Origin: Streptococcus caballi DSM 19004
Lineage (GTDB): Bacteria > Bacillota > Bacilli > Lactobacillales > Streptococcaceae
Length of the DNA: 64,000 bases
Assembly (NCBI RefSeq): GCF_000379985.1
Contig: NZ_KB904074.1
Location: 62,001 to 126,000, forward strand
Reading direction: 5' to 3'
Of the stretch, positions 26,401 to 35,193 are shown piece by piece. Every line of letters starts with the position of its first letter. The stretch's first letter is position 1. A program made the position numbers and the translations under genes. Below the pieces are notes generated by a model. It worked only from the letters and a program-made list of their open reading frames with translations, did not search any database and had not been told where the DNA came from.

Positions 26401-27642
26401 ATGAAATCTCTTTTAAGCAATAAACTCTATCTTTCTATTTTGGGGTTGGATCTTTTATCCAATTTAGGTGATACACTTTATTATCTAGCTCTGATGAATT
26501 ACGTCTTGTTACTGCCAGACACCAAATATGCCTTGGCCCTAGTCAGCTTTTCCGAAACTTTTCCAATCCTTTCAGGTATTTTCTGGGGATATTTGGCAGA
26601 TAAAACGTCAAAAAAGGTTAATACAATTATTGCCACTCAAGTTTTTAGGTTGCTGCTTTATATTTTGGTCGGTCGGGTCATGTCTTTTCAACCCGCGCTA
26701 GGGGTCGTCATTGTTGCAGCCTTTGTTAATCTCTTGGCGGCCATGGCAGGTCAGTATGAGAATGGTCTTTATATTCCAATCAGCCTGAGGCTAGTGTCTG
26801 ATCAGGACAGAGAGATGGCGACAGCTTTTTCCTCTTCTTTAAAATCAACTTTTTCCATTTTATTTAATGCCAGCGGAGCTATTTTGATCGGGATTATGTC
26901 CTACAGCCAACTGGCTTATATCAACGCAGCAACCTTTGCTGTCTGTGCTTTGTTGATGACCCGTTTATCTCCTAAGCTCAATGCTCTTCTTAATCAGAAA
27001 CCTATCACTCCTGACCAAAAACAGAAGTCATTTATTAAAGGATTTATAGGAGATTTTAAGTCTATGGTTGCCATTATGGTGGAAATACCAATTATTCGTC
27101 TCTGTCTGGTTATCGTTCCCTGTCTGAATGCTCTTTTAAATGGCTTATCGACAATTTTAGTCTTGGTGATGAGTGCGGATAAAGGCTTTATCTTTTTTAA
27201 TTCTGCCACAACTATCGCTAGTGTCAGTATGGTCTTAACACTGGGACAAATCTTGGGAAATCTGTTGGTCACGACAGTTCTCAAGGACTTGGGTATCATG
27301 AAAGCACTCCATGGCAGTATTTATTTGCTTTTGATGGTTTATTTTTCTATGTTTTGTCACAATATTGCTGCTCTTTTAATCAGTCTATTTTTGATTGGGA
27401 TTACAGTTGGTATTGTCAATCCTAAAATGTATGCTTACTTGCTCAATACTTTGCCGGAAGATAAAATGGCTTTGATGAGTAATAGTTTGACGACTTATTT
27501 TATGTTGGGAACCTTTATCTTCAACTTTGTTTTGTCTGGTTTGGTTCTTATTTTGTCAGCTCAGCTTCTTGTCGTTTTCTGTCTCTTGCTTTCTCTCCTC
27601 CTAGTGGGGTATACTTTATTTAGTTCACGAAAAAAGGATTAG
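26401..27642 (+). CDS. MFS transporter, first gene of a self-regulated operon
   Basis: 413 residues with about twelve hydrophobic segments. The MFS motif between helices 2 and 3 reads GYLADKTSKKVN (about residues 63-74). A central soluble loop around residues 195-215 separates the two halves. It resembles exporters of the MefA/enterobactin-exporter type, but the substrate is unknown. The ATG at 26401 lies 20 bases after the 18-bp operator. The regulator gene begins four bases after its stop. Confidence 0.85.
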   Translation: MKSLLSNKLYLSILGLDLLSNLGDTLYYLALMNYVLLLPDTKYALALVSFSETFPILSGIFWGYLADKTSKKVNTIIATQVFRLLLYILVGRVMSFQPALGVVIVAAFVNLLAAMAGQYENGLYIPISLRLVSDQDREMATAFSSSLKSTFSILFNASGAILIGIMSYSQLAYINAATFAVCALLMTRLSPKLNALLNQKPITPDQKQKSFIKGFIGDFKSMVAIMVEIPIIRLCLVIVPCLNALLNGLSTILVLVMSADKGFIFFNSATTIASVSMVLTLGQILGNLLVTTVLKDLGIMKALHGSIYLLLMVYFSMFCHNIAALLISLFLIGITVGIVNPKMYAYLLNTLPEDKMALMSNSLTTYFMLGTFIFNFVLSGLVLILSAQLLVVFCLLLSLLLVGYTLFSSRKKD

Positions 27643-27646
27643 CAAC

Positions 27647-28696
27647 ATGAAATATCATTATTACAAACATCATAGTCAGTTGATAGAGTTACTTTTGAGC
27701 CCATCTTTATTGGCTTTAAATCAAGAGGAACAAAAAAAACTCTTTTCGACAGAGTCTCTGGTGGTCTTGGAAGATGCCTACAAGGCTTTGGATAAGATTC
27801 AGGAAGCTTTTCGGCCTTATCAAGCTAGGGTTGAGCGCTTTTATTTGAGTATTCAGCATGTGAGTTTTCCAGTTAACTTGTATAAAAAGCTCTTGAATAA
27901 GGGACAGGATCCAAAAACAATAGAAGAGGTCTATGATAGCTTTTACAAGCTGACTAAAGAAGAGTTAGAGGATGTTTTCTTTGACTGTCTATCAGATGAA
28001 GTGCAAGAAGTAGTTGACGACGGCAATTTCTTGGGACAGTTGGATAATTTGACGGATCAGCCTGCCCTTAAATGGGCTTGGGTTTGGGCAAGACAGCATC
28101 TAGCAGAGACTGTGCAGGGATTGGTCTCGCTTTATAAGGAACTCCTCCCCCTGTATCAGCCATATTTTGAGGCTTACCAAAAGGAGCGAGATTATCTAGC
28201 AGATCATTTAAAGATAGACGACTTATTTGAGCAGACTCAAAATTATCATTTTCCGCTGAAAGAACTGTTGGATGCCACTGGAAAAGAGGATTGCGAAGTT
28301 ATCATTTTAAGTCCTTGGTTTAATTTTTCCTCAATTTCTTATCAAAAGAATCAGACTGAGGCGCCAGCTTACCTGATGATGGATAGCCGCATTTTTCAGA
28401 TTTTATCGACGTCTTACAAGCTGGATACCGAACGTTTGACCAATATTTTGAAATTATTAGGGGATGAAAATCGTTATAAGGTCCTCCTTGAAATTGTGCA
28501 GCCCAAGGCAAAGTCAAAAGACATTGCAAAAAGATTGGGCATCACAGCGGCTAACGTCTCCTTCCATACCCAGAAGCTCATCAATGCCAATATTATCCTT
28601 TTCAATAGCAAAGACTCTTCGTCTGTTAAATATAAGCTCAATAAAACATTATTACGAGAAAGTCTCGACCGATTGAAAAGGGACCTTGATTTATAA
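27647..28696 (+). CDS. ArsR-type transcriptional regulator with a large N-terminal domain
   Basis: 349 residues. The last 85 form a winged helix: ILKLLGDENRYKVLLEIVQ, then AKSKDIAKRLGITAANVSFH as helix-turn-helix and a beta wing ending KYKLNKT, the ArsR layout. The first 260 residues are helical and acidic with no known motif and presumably sense the ligand of the adjacent exporter. Four bases separate it from the MFS gene. The operators in front of the operon are of ArsR type. A bidirectional terminator follows. Confidence 0.8.
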   Translation: MKYHYYKHHSQLIELLLSPSLLALNQEEQKKLFSTESLVVLEDAYKALDKIQEAFRPYQARVERFYLSIQHVSFPVNLYKKLLNKGQDPKTIEEVYDSFYKLTKEELEDVFFDCLSDEVQEVVDDGNFLGQLDNLTDQPALKWAWVWARQHLAETVQGLVSLYKELLPLYQPYFEAYQKERDYLADHLKIDDLFEQTQNYHFPLKELLDATGKEDCEVIILSPWFNFSSISYQKNQTEAPAYLMMDSRIFQILSTSYKLDTERLTNILKLLGDENRYKVLLEIVQPKAKSKDIAKRLGITAANVSFHTQKLINANIILFNSKDSSSVKYKLNKTLLRESLDRLKRDLDL

Positions 28697-28699
28697 CAT

Positions 28700-28740
28700 A
28701 ACAAAGCCCATCTACTTGACTGAAGAAGATGGGTTTTGTT
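28700..28740. terminator. Bidirectional terminator between convergent genes
   Basis: A 14-bp stem AACAAAGCCCATCT/AGATGGGTTTTGTT (one G-T pair) separates the ArsR operon from the convergent DUF554 gene. Confidence 0.8.
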
Positions 28741-28751
28741 GCTCTGCTATT

Positions 28752-29468
28752 TTATAAAATGGGTAAGATGATATTAGCCCAAGTCCAGCTGATAGGCATG
28801 ACGATAATCATGGCAGGAATCATGTCAGCGGTTGGGAAAAGTTTTAACCCTAGAATGCGAAAGCCAGTTGCAATCATGAGAAAGCCACCGCAGGCTTTAA
28901 AATCGCTAATCATGTCTGGTGTGGTCAAAGGCAGAATAAACTTAGCTAGTAGGAAGAGAATGAAAAAGATGATAAATTGTGGAATAGCGATAGCAGATAC
29001 TACATAGCCAAGGCTGCAAGCAAAGATGGCGGCTGTAAAGAAGTCCAAAATGGATTTTGAGATGAGGATACTTGCATCACCAGTCATCCCACTATCCAAG
29101 CTCCCATAAATGCCTGTACCGCTGGCACAGAAGAGAACAACCACAGTGACAAGGCTAATGAGAAATTCTTTTTCAGCCAAGCTACGGTTTTTATTATTAA
29201 AAATATGTGAGGCGAAGCTAGCACCACGCTCAATATTCTGTCCGAATTTGGTCAACAGACCCAATGATGTTCCAATCACTACAGCGAAAATAACGGCTGG
29301 CATGTAAACCATGTTGATGAGGGATGAAATTCCCATTCCGATAGAGCAGAGCCCAAAAATCATGTTGAGGTTCTGCTTAAATTCGTCGGTTAATTTATCA
29401 CCGAAAAGAGTTCCTAGAATTCCTCCCAGAGCGATAGCGAGTGAGTTGATAATAATACCAGCTGGCAT
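28752..29468 (-). CDS. DUF554 family membrane protein
   Basis: 238 residues with about seven hydrophobic segments, starting MPAGIIINSLAIALGGILGT, the standard opening of the DUF554 (YdfK) family. Also typical are SIGMGISSLI and ASGTGIYGSLDSGMTGD. The function is unknown; the family is sometimes annotated as a transporter. It follows the Nudix gene by 14 nt in the same direction with AAAGGAG before its ATG, so the two form one minus-strand unit. Confidence 0.87.
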   Translation of the reverse strand: MPAGIIINSLAIALGGILGTLFGDKLTDEFKQNLNMIFGLCSIGMGISSLINMVYMPAVIFAVVIGTSLGLLTKFGQNIERGASFASHIFNNKNRSLAEKEFLISLVTVVVLFCASGTGIYGSLDSGMTGDASILISKSILDFFTAAIFACSLGYVVSAIAIPQFIIFFILFLLAKFILPLTTPDMISDFKACGGFLMIATGFRILGLKLFPTADMIPAMIIVMPISWTWANIILPIL

Positions 29469-29482
29469 AATTACTCCTTTAT

Positions 29483-29980
29483 TTATCTAGTCTTTGTTAG
29501 GTAAGTTAGTAAAAAATGTTCAGCTAAGCTCCCATCTTTGATGGCAAGTTTAGCCTCTTCGTGATCAAACCAAGTCCATTCGTCAACTTCATGGTTGGGG
29601 GTGACTTGTCCTGTGACGGTTACTGCAAAGTTAAGCATGAGTGTATTGGATTTTTCAAAATATTGACTCTGATTGAAATGGCTGCTAGTGACTTCAAGGC
29701 CTAATTCTTCCTTGATTTCTCTGCGAACAGTCGCTTCAGCATCCTCTCCTTGATTAATGTAGCCAGCTGTTAAAATATAATCTGGTCGGTTATATTGCTT
29801 AATCAAGAGAATCTTGTCCTGCTCTTGGTTCATGATAATCATGCTGCAAGCTGTGTTGAAGATAGGAAAGCGAAACAGCTCACAATTGGGACAGTAGGGA
29901 ATGAGCCCCTCTTCCTTCAAAAAACGTTTTTCAAGAGATGTACCACAGTCAACACAGTAAGTCATCGTTTTATAAGTCAT
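29483..29980 (-). CDS. Nudix hydrolase with N-terminal zinc ribbon (NudC-like)
   Basis: 165 residues. An N-terminal zinc ribbon has CVDCG and CPNCE pairs (residues 9-36); the Nudix box follows from GYINQGEDAEATVRREIKEE to LGLEV, complete with the metal-binding glutamates. The zinc-ribbon plus Nudix arrangement is that of NADH pyrophosphatases, although the protein is shorter than NudC. The start ATG at 29980 has AAGG eight bases upstream; a TTG two codons before is less likely. It is cotranscribed with the DUF554 gene. Confidence 0.85.
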   Translation of the reverse strand: MTYKTMTYCVDCGTSLEKRFLKEEGLIPYCPNCELFRFPIFNTACSMIIMNQEQDKILLIKQYNRPDYILTAGYINQGEDAEATVRREIKEELGLEVTSSHFNQSQYFEKSNTLMLNFAVTVTGQVTPNHEVDEWTWFDHEEAKLAIKDGSLAEHFLLTYLTKTR

Positions 29981-30029
29981 TAGCAAACCTTTCTTAGTAG
30001 TAAAAATAATGATGAGAATAAAAAGGAAA

Positions 30030-30056
30030 GGTCAGTAAGTGAAAACTTACATGACC
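30030..30056 (-). terminator. Terminator downstream of pepQ (minus strand)
   Basis: GGTCA-TAAGT/ACTTA-TGACC hairpin with a GAAA loop; the plus-strand A-rich stretch at 30014-30025 gives a U-rich minus-strand tail. Confidence 0.65.
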
Positions 30057-30135
30057 CTTAAGTGGTTTAACTACTGGATGATGAGACTTGTTGAATCTTA
30101 ACTAGGTCTTAGCATCAACATTTAGAATGCTTTTT

Positions 30136-31221
30136 TTAGCCTTCGAAATAGAGTAAATCTTTTGGTGTCTTAGTAAAGACTTCAAAACCTGAAGTGGTCA
30201 CATGTCCACAATCTTCAATGCGGACACCCACCTTACCAGGAATGTAAATCCCTGGTTCAACAGAGAAGCACATGCCTTCTTCCAAGACTAAGTCGTTGCC
30301 AGCCATGATGGATGGAAATTCGTGGACATCCATGCCAATGCCGTGTCCCAAGCGATGGTTGAAATATTCGCCATAACCAGCTTTTTCAATAACATTGCGG
30401 GCTACCGCATCCACTTCAGCAGCTGTAACGCCAAGTTTGATGAAGTCTTGAGCTGTCAGCTGGGCTTCAAGACAGAGTTCGTAAATATCTTTCTTGAATT
30501 GGTCGGGTTTACCAACAGCAACAGTGCGCGTCATATCACTCATATAACCATTTTTTTCAACTCCCAAGTCAAAAAGAAGTAGAGCATCGTTTTCAATTTT
30601 GTTGGTGCCTGGAATGCCGTGAGGGTTAGCTGCATTGTTACCAGTCAAGACCATGGTATCAAAACTCATTTTGTTAATGCCGATTTTTTTCATTTCAAAT
30701 TCAATTTGGGCTATGATATCAGTCTCAGTCACATCGAGGGAGATATTATCAAAACCAATTTGAACAGCCTTGTCAGCATAGTCACCCGCAAGGCGCATTT
30801 TTTCAATTTCGTCTTGGGATTTGATGAGACGCATGTGTTGGACATAAGGGGTCAGGTTTTCAAAACGTCCATCAAAAACAGTTTGCAGGCCCTGGAATTT
30901 TGTGACGTTAAGATTATCAAACTCTGCTAGGACCTTTTTGCTATCAGTGCTTGGCAGCACCGCCTTGATTTTTTGCCATGGATTTTCAGAGTCCATGTAG
31001 CCAAATACTGGGAAGTCTAAGATACTCTCAGCACGCGCCACTTCAAGGGCTGGCACAAAGAGAACGGGAGCCAAGTCATTATAGACAAATAAAAACATCT
31101 GACGTTCATGCGGATCGCAGTTGAAGCCAATCAGATAATTGACAGTAACAGGATCGGAGAAAATCGCGATGTTTGCTTCTTCTTGATTGAGATAAGCTCG
31201 GATATGATCTAATTTTGTCAT
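30136..31221 (-). CDS. pepQ: Xaa-Pro dipeptidase PepQ
   Basis: 361 residues. An N-terminal creatinase-like domain is followed by the pita-bread metallopeptidase domain. Metal ligands are visible in LFDLGVEKNGYMSDMTRTVA (two Asp), HRLGHGIGMDVHEFP (His), FSVEPGIYIP (Glu) and VGVRIEDCG (Glu). It releases proline from X-Pro dipeptides in the cytoplasm. It is divergent from ccpA, the classic arrangement in lactic bacteria, and shares the cre-containing intergenic region. The start ATG at 31221 follows AAGAAGG; an upstream ATG six codons earlier is less likely. Confidence 0.95.
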   Translation of the reverse strand: MTKLDHIRAYLNQEEANIAIFSDPVTVNYLIGFNCDPHERQMFLFVYNDLAPVLFVPALEVARAESILDFPVFGYMDSENPWQKIKAVLPSTDSKKVLAEFDNLNVTKFQGLQTVFDGRFENLTPYVQHMRLIKSQDEIEKMRLAGDYADKAVQIGFDNISLDVTETDIIAQIEFEMKKIGINKMSFDTMVLTGNNAANPHGIPGTNKIENDALLLFDLGVEKNGYMSDMTRTVAVGKPDQFKKDIYELCLEAQLTAQDFIKLGVTAAEVDAVARNVIEKAGYGEYFNHRLGHGIGMDVHEFPSIMAGNDLVLEEGMCFSVEPGIYIPGKVGVRIEDCGHVTTSGFEVFTKTPKDLLYFEG

Positions 31222-31342
31222 GGTAAACCTTCTTTCCAATGATGAGCTGTTTAATCCTTAGCTTTAAAGGTTTAGATCAACTCATTGCTCATCTAATATT
31301 CTTTCAAAAATTAATAAAAAAATCAAGTGCTCGGAAAAGTTT

Positions 31343-31428
31343 TTGAAAACTTTTTCAAAAAATAAAGTTATATCACTTGAAAGTGTTTCCAAAAGGTGTT
31401 AAAATTATCTTGAAAGCGTAATTTTCAA
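31343..31428. promoter_or_regulatory. Three cre-like sites in the pepQ/ccpA intergenic region, overlapping the ccpA promoter
   Basis: TTGAAAACTTTTTCAA (31343-31358) matches the cre consensus at 15 of 16 positions. TTGAAAGTGTTTCCAA (31377-31392) matches at 14 and includes the ccpA -35 TTGAAA (31377-31382), paired with TAAAAT at 31400-31405 over 17 bp. A third palindromic site, TTGAAAGCGTAATTTTCAA (31410-31428), lies in the leader. Autoregulation of ccpA by CcpA is the simplest reading. Confidence 0.6.
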
Positions 31429-31449
31429 ATTAGAAAGGAAGTTGAAGAC

Positions 31450-32451
31450 ATGAATACTGATGATACGATTACAATCTATGACGTTGCCCGTGAAGCGGGC
31501 GTTTCCATGGCAACAGTAAGTCGTGTTGTAAATGGAAATAAAAACGTTAAGGAAAATACTCGTAAAAAAGTGCTTGAAGTGATTGATCGCCTAGATTATC
31601 GACCTAATGCAGTTGCCCGTGGTTTAGCGAGCAAGAAAACGACAACAGTTGGTGTCGTTATTCCTAATATCGCAAATTCTTACTTTTCTATTTTAGCTAA
31701 AGGGATTGATGACATTGCAGCTATGTACAAATATAATATTGTTCTAGCTTCTAGTGATGAAGACGATGACAAGGAAGTTAATGTTGTCAATACTCTCTTT
31801 GCCAAGCAAGTGGATGGTATTATTTTTATGGGGCATCACTTGACTGAAAAAATTCGTGCTGAATTTTCTCGTTCACGCACACCAATCGTCTTGGCTGGTA
31901 CAGTTGATTTAGAACATCAACTACCAAGCGTCAACATTGACTACAAGAGTGCAGTTGAAGATGCAGTCAATATCTTGGCTGAAAATAATCAAGAAATCGC
32001 CTTTGTTTCTGGTCCGCTCATCGACGATATTAATGGCAAGGTTCGTTTGGCTGGTTACAAGGAAGGTTTGAAAAAGAACAATCTTTCTTTCAAAGAAGGT
32101 TTGGTTTTTGAAGCTAAGTATAAATACGACGAAGGTTTTGAGCTGGCACAACGTGTCATTAACTCAGGTGCAACGGCGGCTTTTGTTGGTGAAGACGAGT
32201 TGGCAGCAGGTCTCTTGAATGGTCTTTTTGCAGCTGGCAAACGTGTTCCGGAAGATTTTGAAATCATTACTAGCAATGATTCACCAATTACTCTTTACAC
32301 ACGTCCTAATTTGACCTCCATTAGTCAGCCTGTCTATGATTTGGGTGCTGTTAGCATGCGCATGTTAACCAAAATCATGAACAAAGAAGAATTAGATGAT
32401 AAAGAAATTTTGCTTAATCACGGCATTACTAAACGTCAAAGTACAAAGTAA
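31450..32451 (+). CDS. ccpA: Catabolite control protein A
   Basis: 333 residues of the LacI/GalR family. The helix-turn-helix and hinge are at residues 7-60 (TIYDVAREAGVSMATVSRVV, then the NAVARGLASKKTTTVG hinge). The periplasmic-binding-protein-like core contains the HPr-Ser46-P contact region. CcpA is the master regulator of carbon catabolite control and acts on cre sites, three of which are upstream. GAAAGGAAG precedes the ATG. A terminator follows immediately. Confidence 0.97.
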   Translation: MNTDDTITIYDVAREAGVSMATVSRVVNGNKNVKENTRKKVLEVIDRLDYRPNAVARGLASKKTTTVGVVIPNIANSYFSILAKGIDDIAAMYKYNIVLASSDEDDDKEVNVVNTLFAKQVDGIIFMGHHLTEKIRAEFSRSRTPIVLAGTVDLEHQLPSVNIDYKSAVEDAVNILAENNQEIAFVSGPLIDDINGKVRLAGYKEGLKKNNLSFKEGLVFEAKYKYDEGFELAQRVINSGATAAFVGEDELAAGLLNGLFAAGKRVPEDFEIITSNDSPITLYTRPNLTSISQPVYDLGAVSMRMLTKIMNKEELDDKEILLNHGITKRQSTK

Positions 32452-32456
32452 GAAGT

Positions 32457-32487
32457 AAGCAGTCGAATTTATGTCGGCTGCTTTTTC
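32457..32487 (+). terminator. ccpA terminator
   Basis: AGCAGTCGA/TCGGCTGCT stem with an ATTTATG loop, then TTTTTCTT. Confidence 0.85.
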
Positions 32488-32548
32488 TTATTTCTCCGCC
32501 TTAAGACTGAAATGGGCCTTGTTGGATGAAAAATCCTGAAAAATGAGC

Positions 32549-32554
32549 TATAAT
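32549..32554 (+). promoter_or_regulatory. TATAAT -10 box seven bases before the glycosyltransferase start codon
   Basis: TATAAT at 32549-32554 is followed by AGACTTT and the ATG at 32562. No Shine-Dalgarno sequence fits between, so a leaderless mRNA is possible. The -35 region is weak. Confidence 0.45.
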
Positions 32555-32561
32555 AGACTTT

Positions 32562-33566
32562 ATGAAAGTTTTACTGTATTTAGAGGCTGAGGAGTATTTA
32601 AGAAAGTCGGGTATCGGCCGAGCAATTAAGCATCAAGAACGAGCTCTTACTTTGGCGGGACAAGACTATACGACCAACCCCCAGGAAGACTATGATTTAG
32701 TCCATATCAATACATATGGCTATAAAAGTTGGCGCTTGATGTCCAAGGCCAAGAAGGCTGGTAAGAAGGTTATCATGCACGGTCATTCGACTGAGGAAGA
32801 TTTCAGAAACTCCTTTATAGGATCCAATCTGATTTCGCCTCTTTTTAAATGGTATCTCTGCCGTTTTTATCAAGAAGCGGATGCCATTATCACACCAACA
32901 GAATACTCAAAATCTTTGATTGCGGGTTATGGCATTAAGAATCCTATTTATGCTGTTTCAAATGGTATTGACTTGACACGTTACAGCTATTCAGCTCAGA
33001 AGGAAAAGGCCTTTCGAGATTACTTTGGGATTAAAGAGGGTCAGAAGGTTGTCATGTGTGCGGGTCTCTATTTCATGCGTAAGGGCATTGATGAGTTCGT
33101 CCAAGTCGCAGAGAAGATGCCTGATGTGCGCTTTATCTGGTTCGGAGAGACAAATAAATTGGTTATTCCGCACAAGGTTAGACAAATTGTGTCTAAAAAG
33201 CATCCTAAAAATGTAACCTTTGCAGGTTATATTAAGGGGGATGTTTACGAAGGTGCTATGACCGCTAGTGATGCTTTTTTCTTCCCAAGTCGCGAAGAAA
33301 CAGAAGGAATTGTTGTTCTGGAAGCTTTAGCCAGTCATCAACATGTCGTTCTGAGAGATATTCCTGTTTATCATGGATGGATTGATGAGAGTTCCGCTGA
33401 ACTAGCGACTGATGTGGATGGCTTTGTCGCTGCCCTAAACAAGGTATTAAGCGGACAAAGTCATAAAGAAGAAGCGGGATACCGCGTGGCGCAGAGTCGC
33501 AGCATTGAAAAAATTTCTCACCAGCTAGTCTCGGTTTATGAAAAAGTGATGGAACGAATGGAGTGA
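32562..33566 (+). CDS. cpoA: Glycosyltransferase family 4, glycolipid synthesis (CpoA-like)
   Basis: 334 residues, GT-B fold. The donor-binding EX7E motif is REETEGIVVLEA at about residues 243-254, and the acceptor domain opens with MKVLLYLEAEEYLRKSGIGR. Size, position after ccpA and pairing with the next glycosyltransferase match pneumococcal CpoA, which adds the second sugar to monoglucosyldiacylglycerol. The membrane-associated product is a lipoteichoic-acid/glycolipid precursor; this assignment is by context. A TATAAT lies seven bases before its ATG. The next gene starts four bases downstream. Confidence 0.8.
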   Translation: MKVLLYLEAEEYLRKSGIGRAIKHQERALTLAGQDYTTNPQEDYDLVHINTYGYKSWRLMSKAKKAGKKVIMHGHSTEEDFRNSFIGSNLISPLFKWYLCRFYQEADAIITPTEYSKSLIAGYGIKNPIYAVSNGIDLTRYSYSAQKEKAFRDYFGIKEGQKVVMCAGLYFMRKGIDEFVQVAEKMPDVRFIWFGETNKLVIPHKVRQIVSKKHPKNVTFAGYIKGDVYEGAMTASDAFFFPSREETEGIVVLEALASHQHVVLRDIPVYHGWIDESSAELATDVDGFVAALNKVLSGQSHKEEAGYRVAQSRSIEKISHQLVSVYEKVMERME

Positions 33567-33570
33567 TAAG

Positions 33571-34905
33571 ATGCGAGTAGGTCTTTTTACTGACACTTAT
33601 TTTCCCCAAGTTTCGGGGGTGTCAACCAGTATCAGAACCCTAAAAGAGGAGCTAGAAAAAGAGGGGCACGAAGTTTATGTTTTTACAACGACTGACCCAG
33701 AGGTTAAGCGATATGAAGATCCAACCATCATCAGATTGCCTAGTGTCCCTTTTATTTCCTTTACCGATAGACGGATTGTTTATCGCGGGTTGATTTCGTC
33801 TTATAAAATAGCCAAGCAGTATCAGTTGGATATCATTCATACCCAAACAGAGTTCAGTGTGGGGCTATTGGGGAAAATGGTGGCGAAGGCACTTCATATC
33901 CCTGTTATCCATACCTACCATACTCAATATGAAGATTACGTCAGCTATATTGCAAATGGTAAAATTATCAGGCCTAGCATGGTAAAGTATATTGTGCGCG
34001 GTTACCTCAATGATTTGGATGGAGTTATTTGCCCGTCACGTATTGTCTATAATTTGTTGGACGGTTACGAAGTCAAAATTCCTAAACGTATTATTCCAAC
34101 TGGTATTCCTGTGGAGAAATACGTGAGAGAAGATATTACCAAGGAAGATACCGAAAATTTACGGGAGTCGCTTGGTATTTTGTCAGATGAAACCATGCTT
34201 TTGAGCCTGTCGCGCGTGTCTTTTGAGAAAAATATTCAAGCGGTTATTAAAAGTCTCCCAGCAGTTATTAGCGAAAACGCTAAGGTCAAACTTGTCATTG
34301 TTGGTGATGGGCCTTATTTGGATGATTTGAAGGAACAAGCAGAGCAGCTTGATTTAACAGACTATATTATTTTTACTGGCATGGTTAAGCATGAAGATGC
34401 TGCACTTTACTATAAGGCCTGTGATTTCTTCATCTCAGCTTCAACTAGTGAGACGCAAGGGCTAACTTATATTGAGAGTTTGGCTAGCGGCCGTCCTATT
34501 ATCGCGCACGGCAATCCTTACTTAGATGATGTCATTGATGATAAAATGTTTGGGACGCTTTATTATCATGAGGCTGATTTAGCAGATGCCATTTTGGATG
34601 CTATCGTAGATACACCACACATAACAAAGGAAAAATATCAAGAAAAGTTGTATGATATTTCAGCCCAGCATTTTGCCAAATCGGTTTATGCTTTTTACTT
34701 GGACACTATCATTTCCGAGCAAAATGAGAAACCTGAAAAACTTTCTATGACAGTTAGGGGTAGTCGGACAGAACGCTCTATTAAATTAGCTAAAAATGCA
34801 GCTAACTTACCTAAACGAGCCGTTCAGGTTACCGCCAAAACGTCTGTCAAGGTTGTCAAGGCTCCGCGTAAAATGATTACTTCTATCAAAGACTTTTTGG
34901 ATTAA
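33571..34905 (+). CDS. Glycosyltransferase family 4, monoglucosyldiacylglycerol synthase-like
   Basis: 444 residues, GT-B fold, starting MRVGLFTDTYFPQVSGVSTS, which is typical of the streptococcal 1,2-diacylglycerol 3-glucosyltransferase (IagA/pneumococcal partner of CpoA). SRVSFEKNIQAVIKSLP and the EX7E motif SETQGLTYIESLASGRPII are present. A basic C-terminal tail of about 60 residues (many Lys/Arg, KLAKNAANLPKRAVQV) probably binds the membrane surface. It follows the first glycosyltransferase by four bases. Together they should make the mono- and diglycosyl lipids that anchor lipoteichoic acid. Confidence 0.82.
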   Translation: MRVGLFTDTYFPQVSGVSTSIRTLKEELEKEGHEVYVFTTTDPEVKRYEDPTIIRLPSVPFISFTDRRIVYRGLISSYKIAKQYQLDIIHTQTEFSVGLLGKMVAKALHIPVIHTYHTQYEDYVSYIANGKIIRPSMVKYIVRGYLNDLDGVICPSRIVYNLLDGYEVKIPKRIIPTGIPVEKYVREDITKEDTENLRESLGILSDETMLLSLSRVSFEKNIQAVIKSLPAVISENAKVKLVIVGDGPYLDDLKEQAEQLDLTDYIIFTGMVKHEDAALYYKACDFFISASTSETQGLTYIESLASGRPIIAHGNPYLDDVIDDKMFGTLYYHEADLADAILDAIVDTPHITKEKYQEKLYDISAQHFAKSVYAFYLDTIISEQNEKPEKLSMTVRGSRTERSIKLAKNAANLPKRAVQVTAKTSVKVVKAPRKMITSIKDFLD

Positions 34906-34917
34906 AAAGATGAAGTC

Positions 34918-35171
34918 TTGAAAATTTTTTTAATCGTGTTATAATAGCACATGAAGACATGTTAAGTTATTGTTTATCATTAGAGCGAGCGCTAGTTGGT
35001 GAGAAGAGCGCATGAGGCAAGACTTGATACTCCTTCCTAGCTTTTATGCAAACATAAAACGGTGGCTACGTTACAGCCAAACTTGAGGTGGCAGCAGTTT
35101 CTTTTTTGCTGTACACGAATGAAGGTGGAACCACGTTGCGACGTCCTTTTTAAGGATGTCGTTTTGTTTTT
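34918..35171 (+). ncRNA. T-box riboswitch leader (predicted threonine) with its promoter
   Basis: Promoter TTGAAA (34918-34923), 16 bp, TATAAT (34940-34945). The transcript contains Stem-I-like sequence (GAGCG...CTAGTTGGTGAGAAG) and the conserved T-box GAAGGTGGAACCACG at 35121-35135. This is followed by a terminator CGACGTCC/GGATGTCG (35139-35161) with a T-run. Because thrS lies downstream, tRNA-Thr is the expected ligand; an ACT at 35029-35031 on the 3' side of Stem I is a candidate specifier codon, not proven. Uncharged tRNA would prevent termination and allow expression of the next two genes. Confidence 0.85.
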
Positions 35172-35193
35172 GTTCTATGCAAAGGGGGAAAAG

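Noticed and set aside
35062-35193. Upstream extension of the MazG-like frame
   Set aside because: This part is the T-box RNA and its terminator; a good ribosome site lies at 35194 instead.
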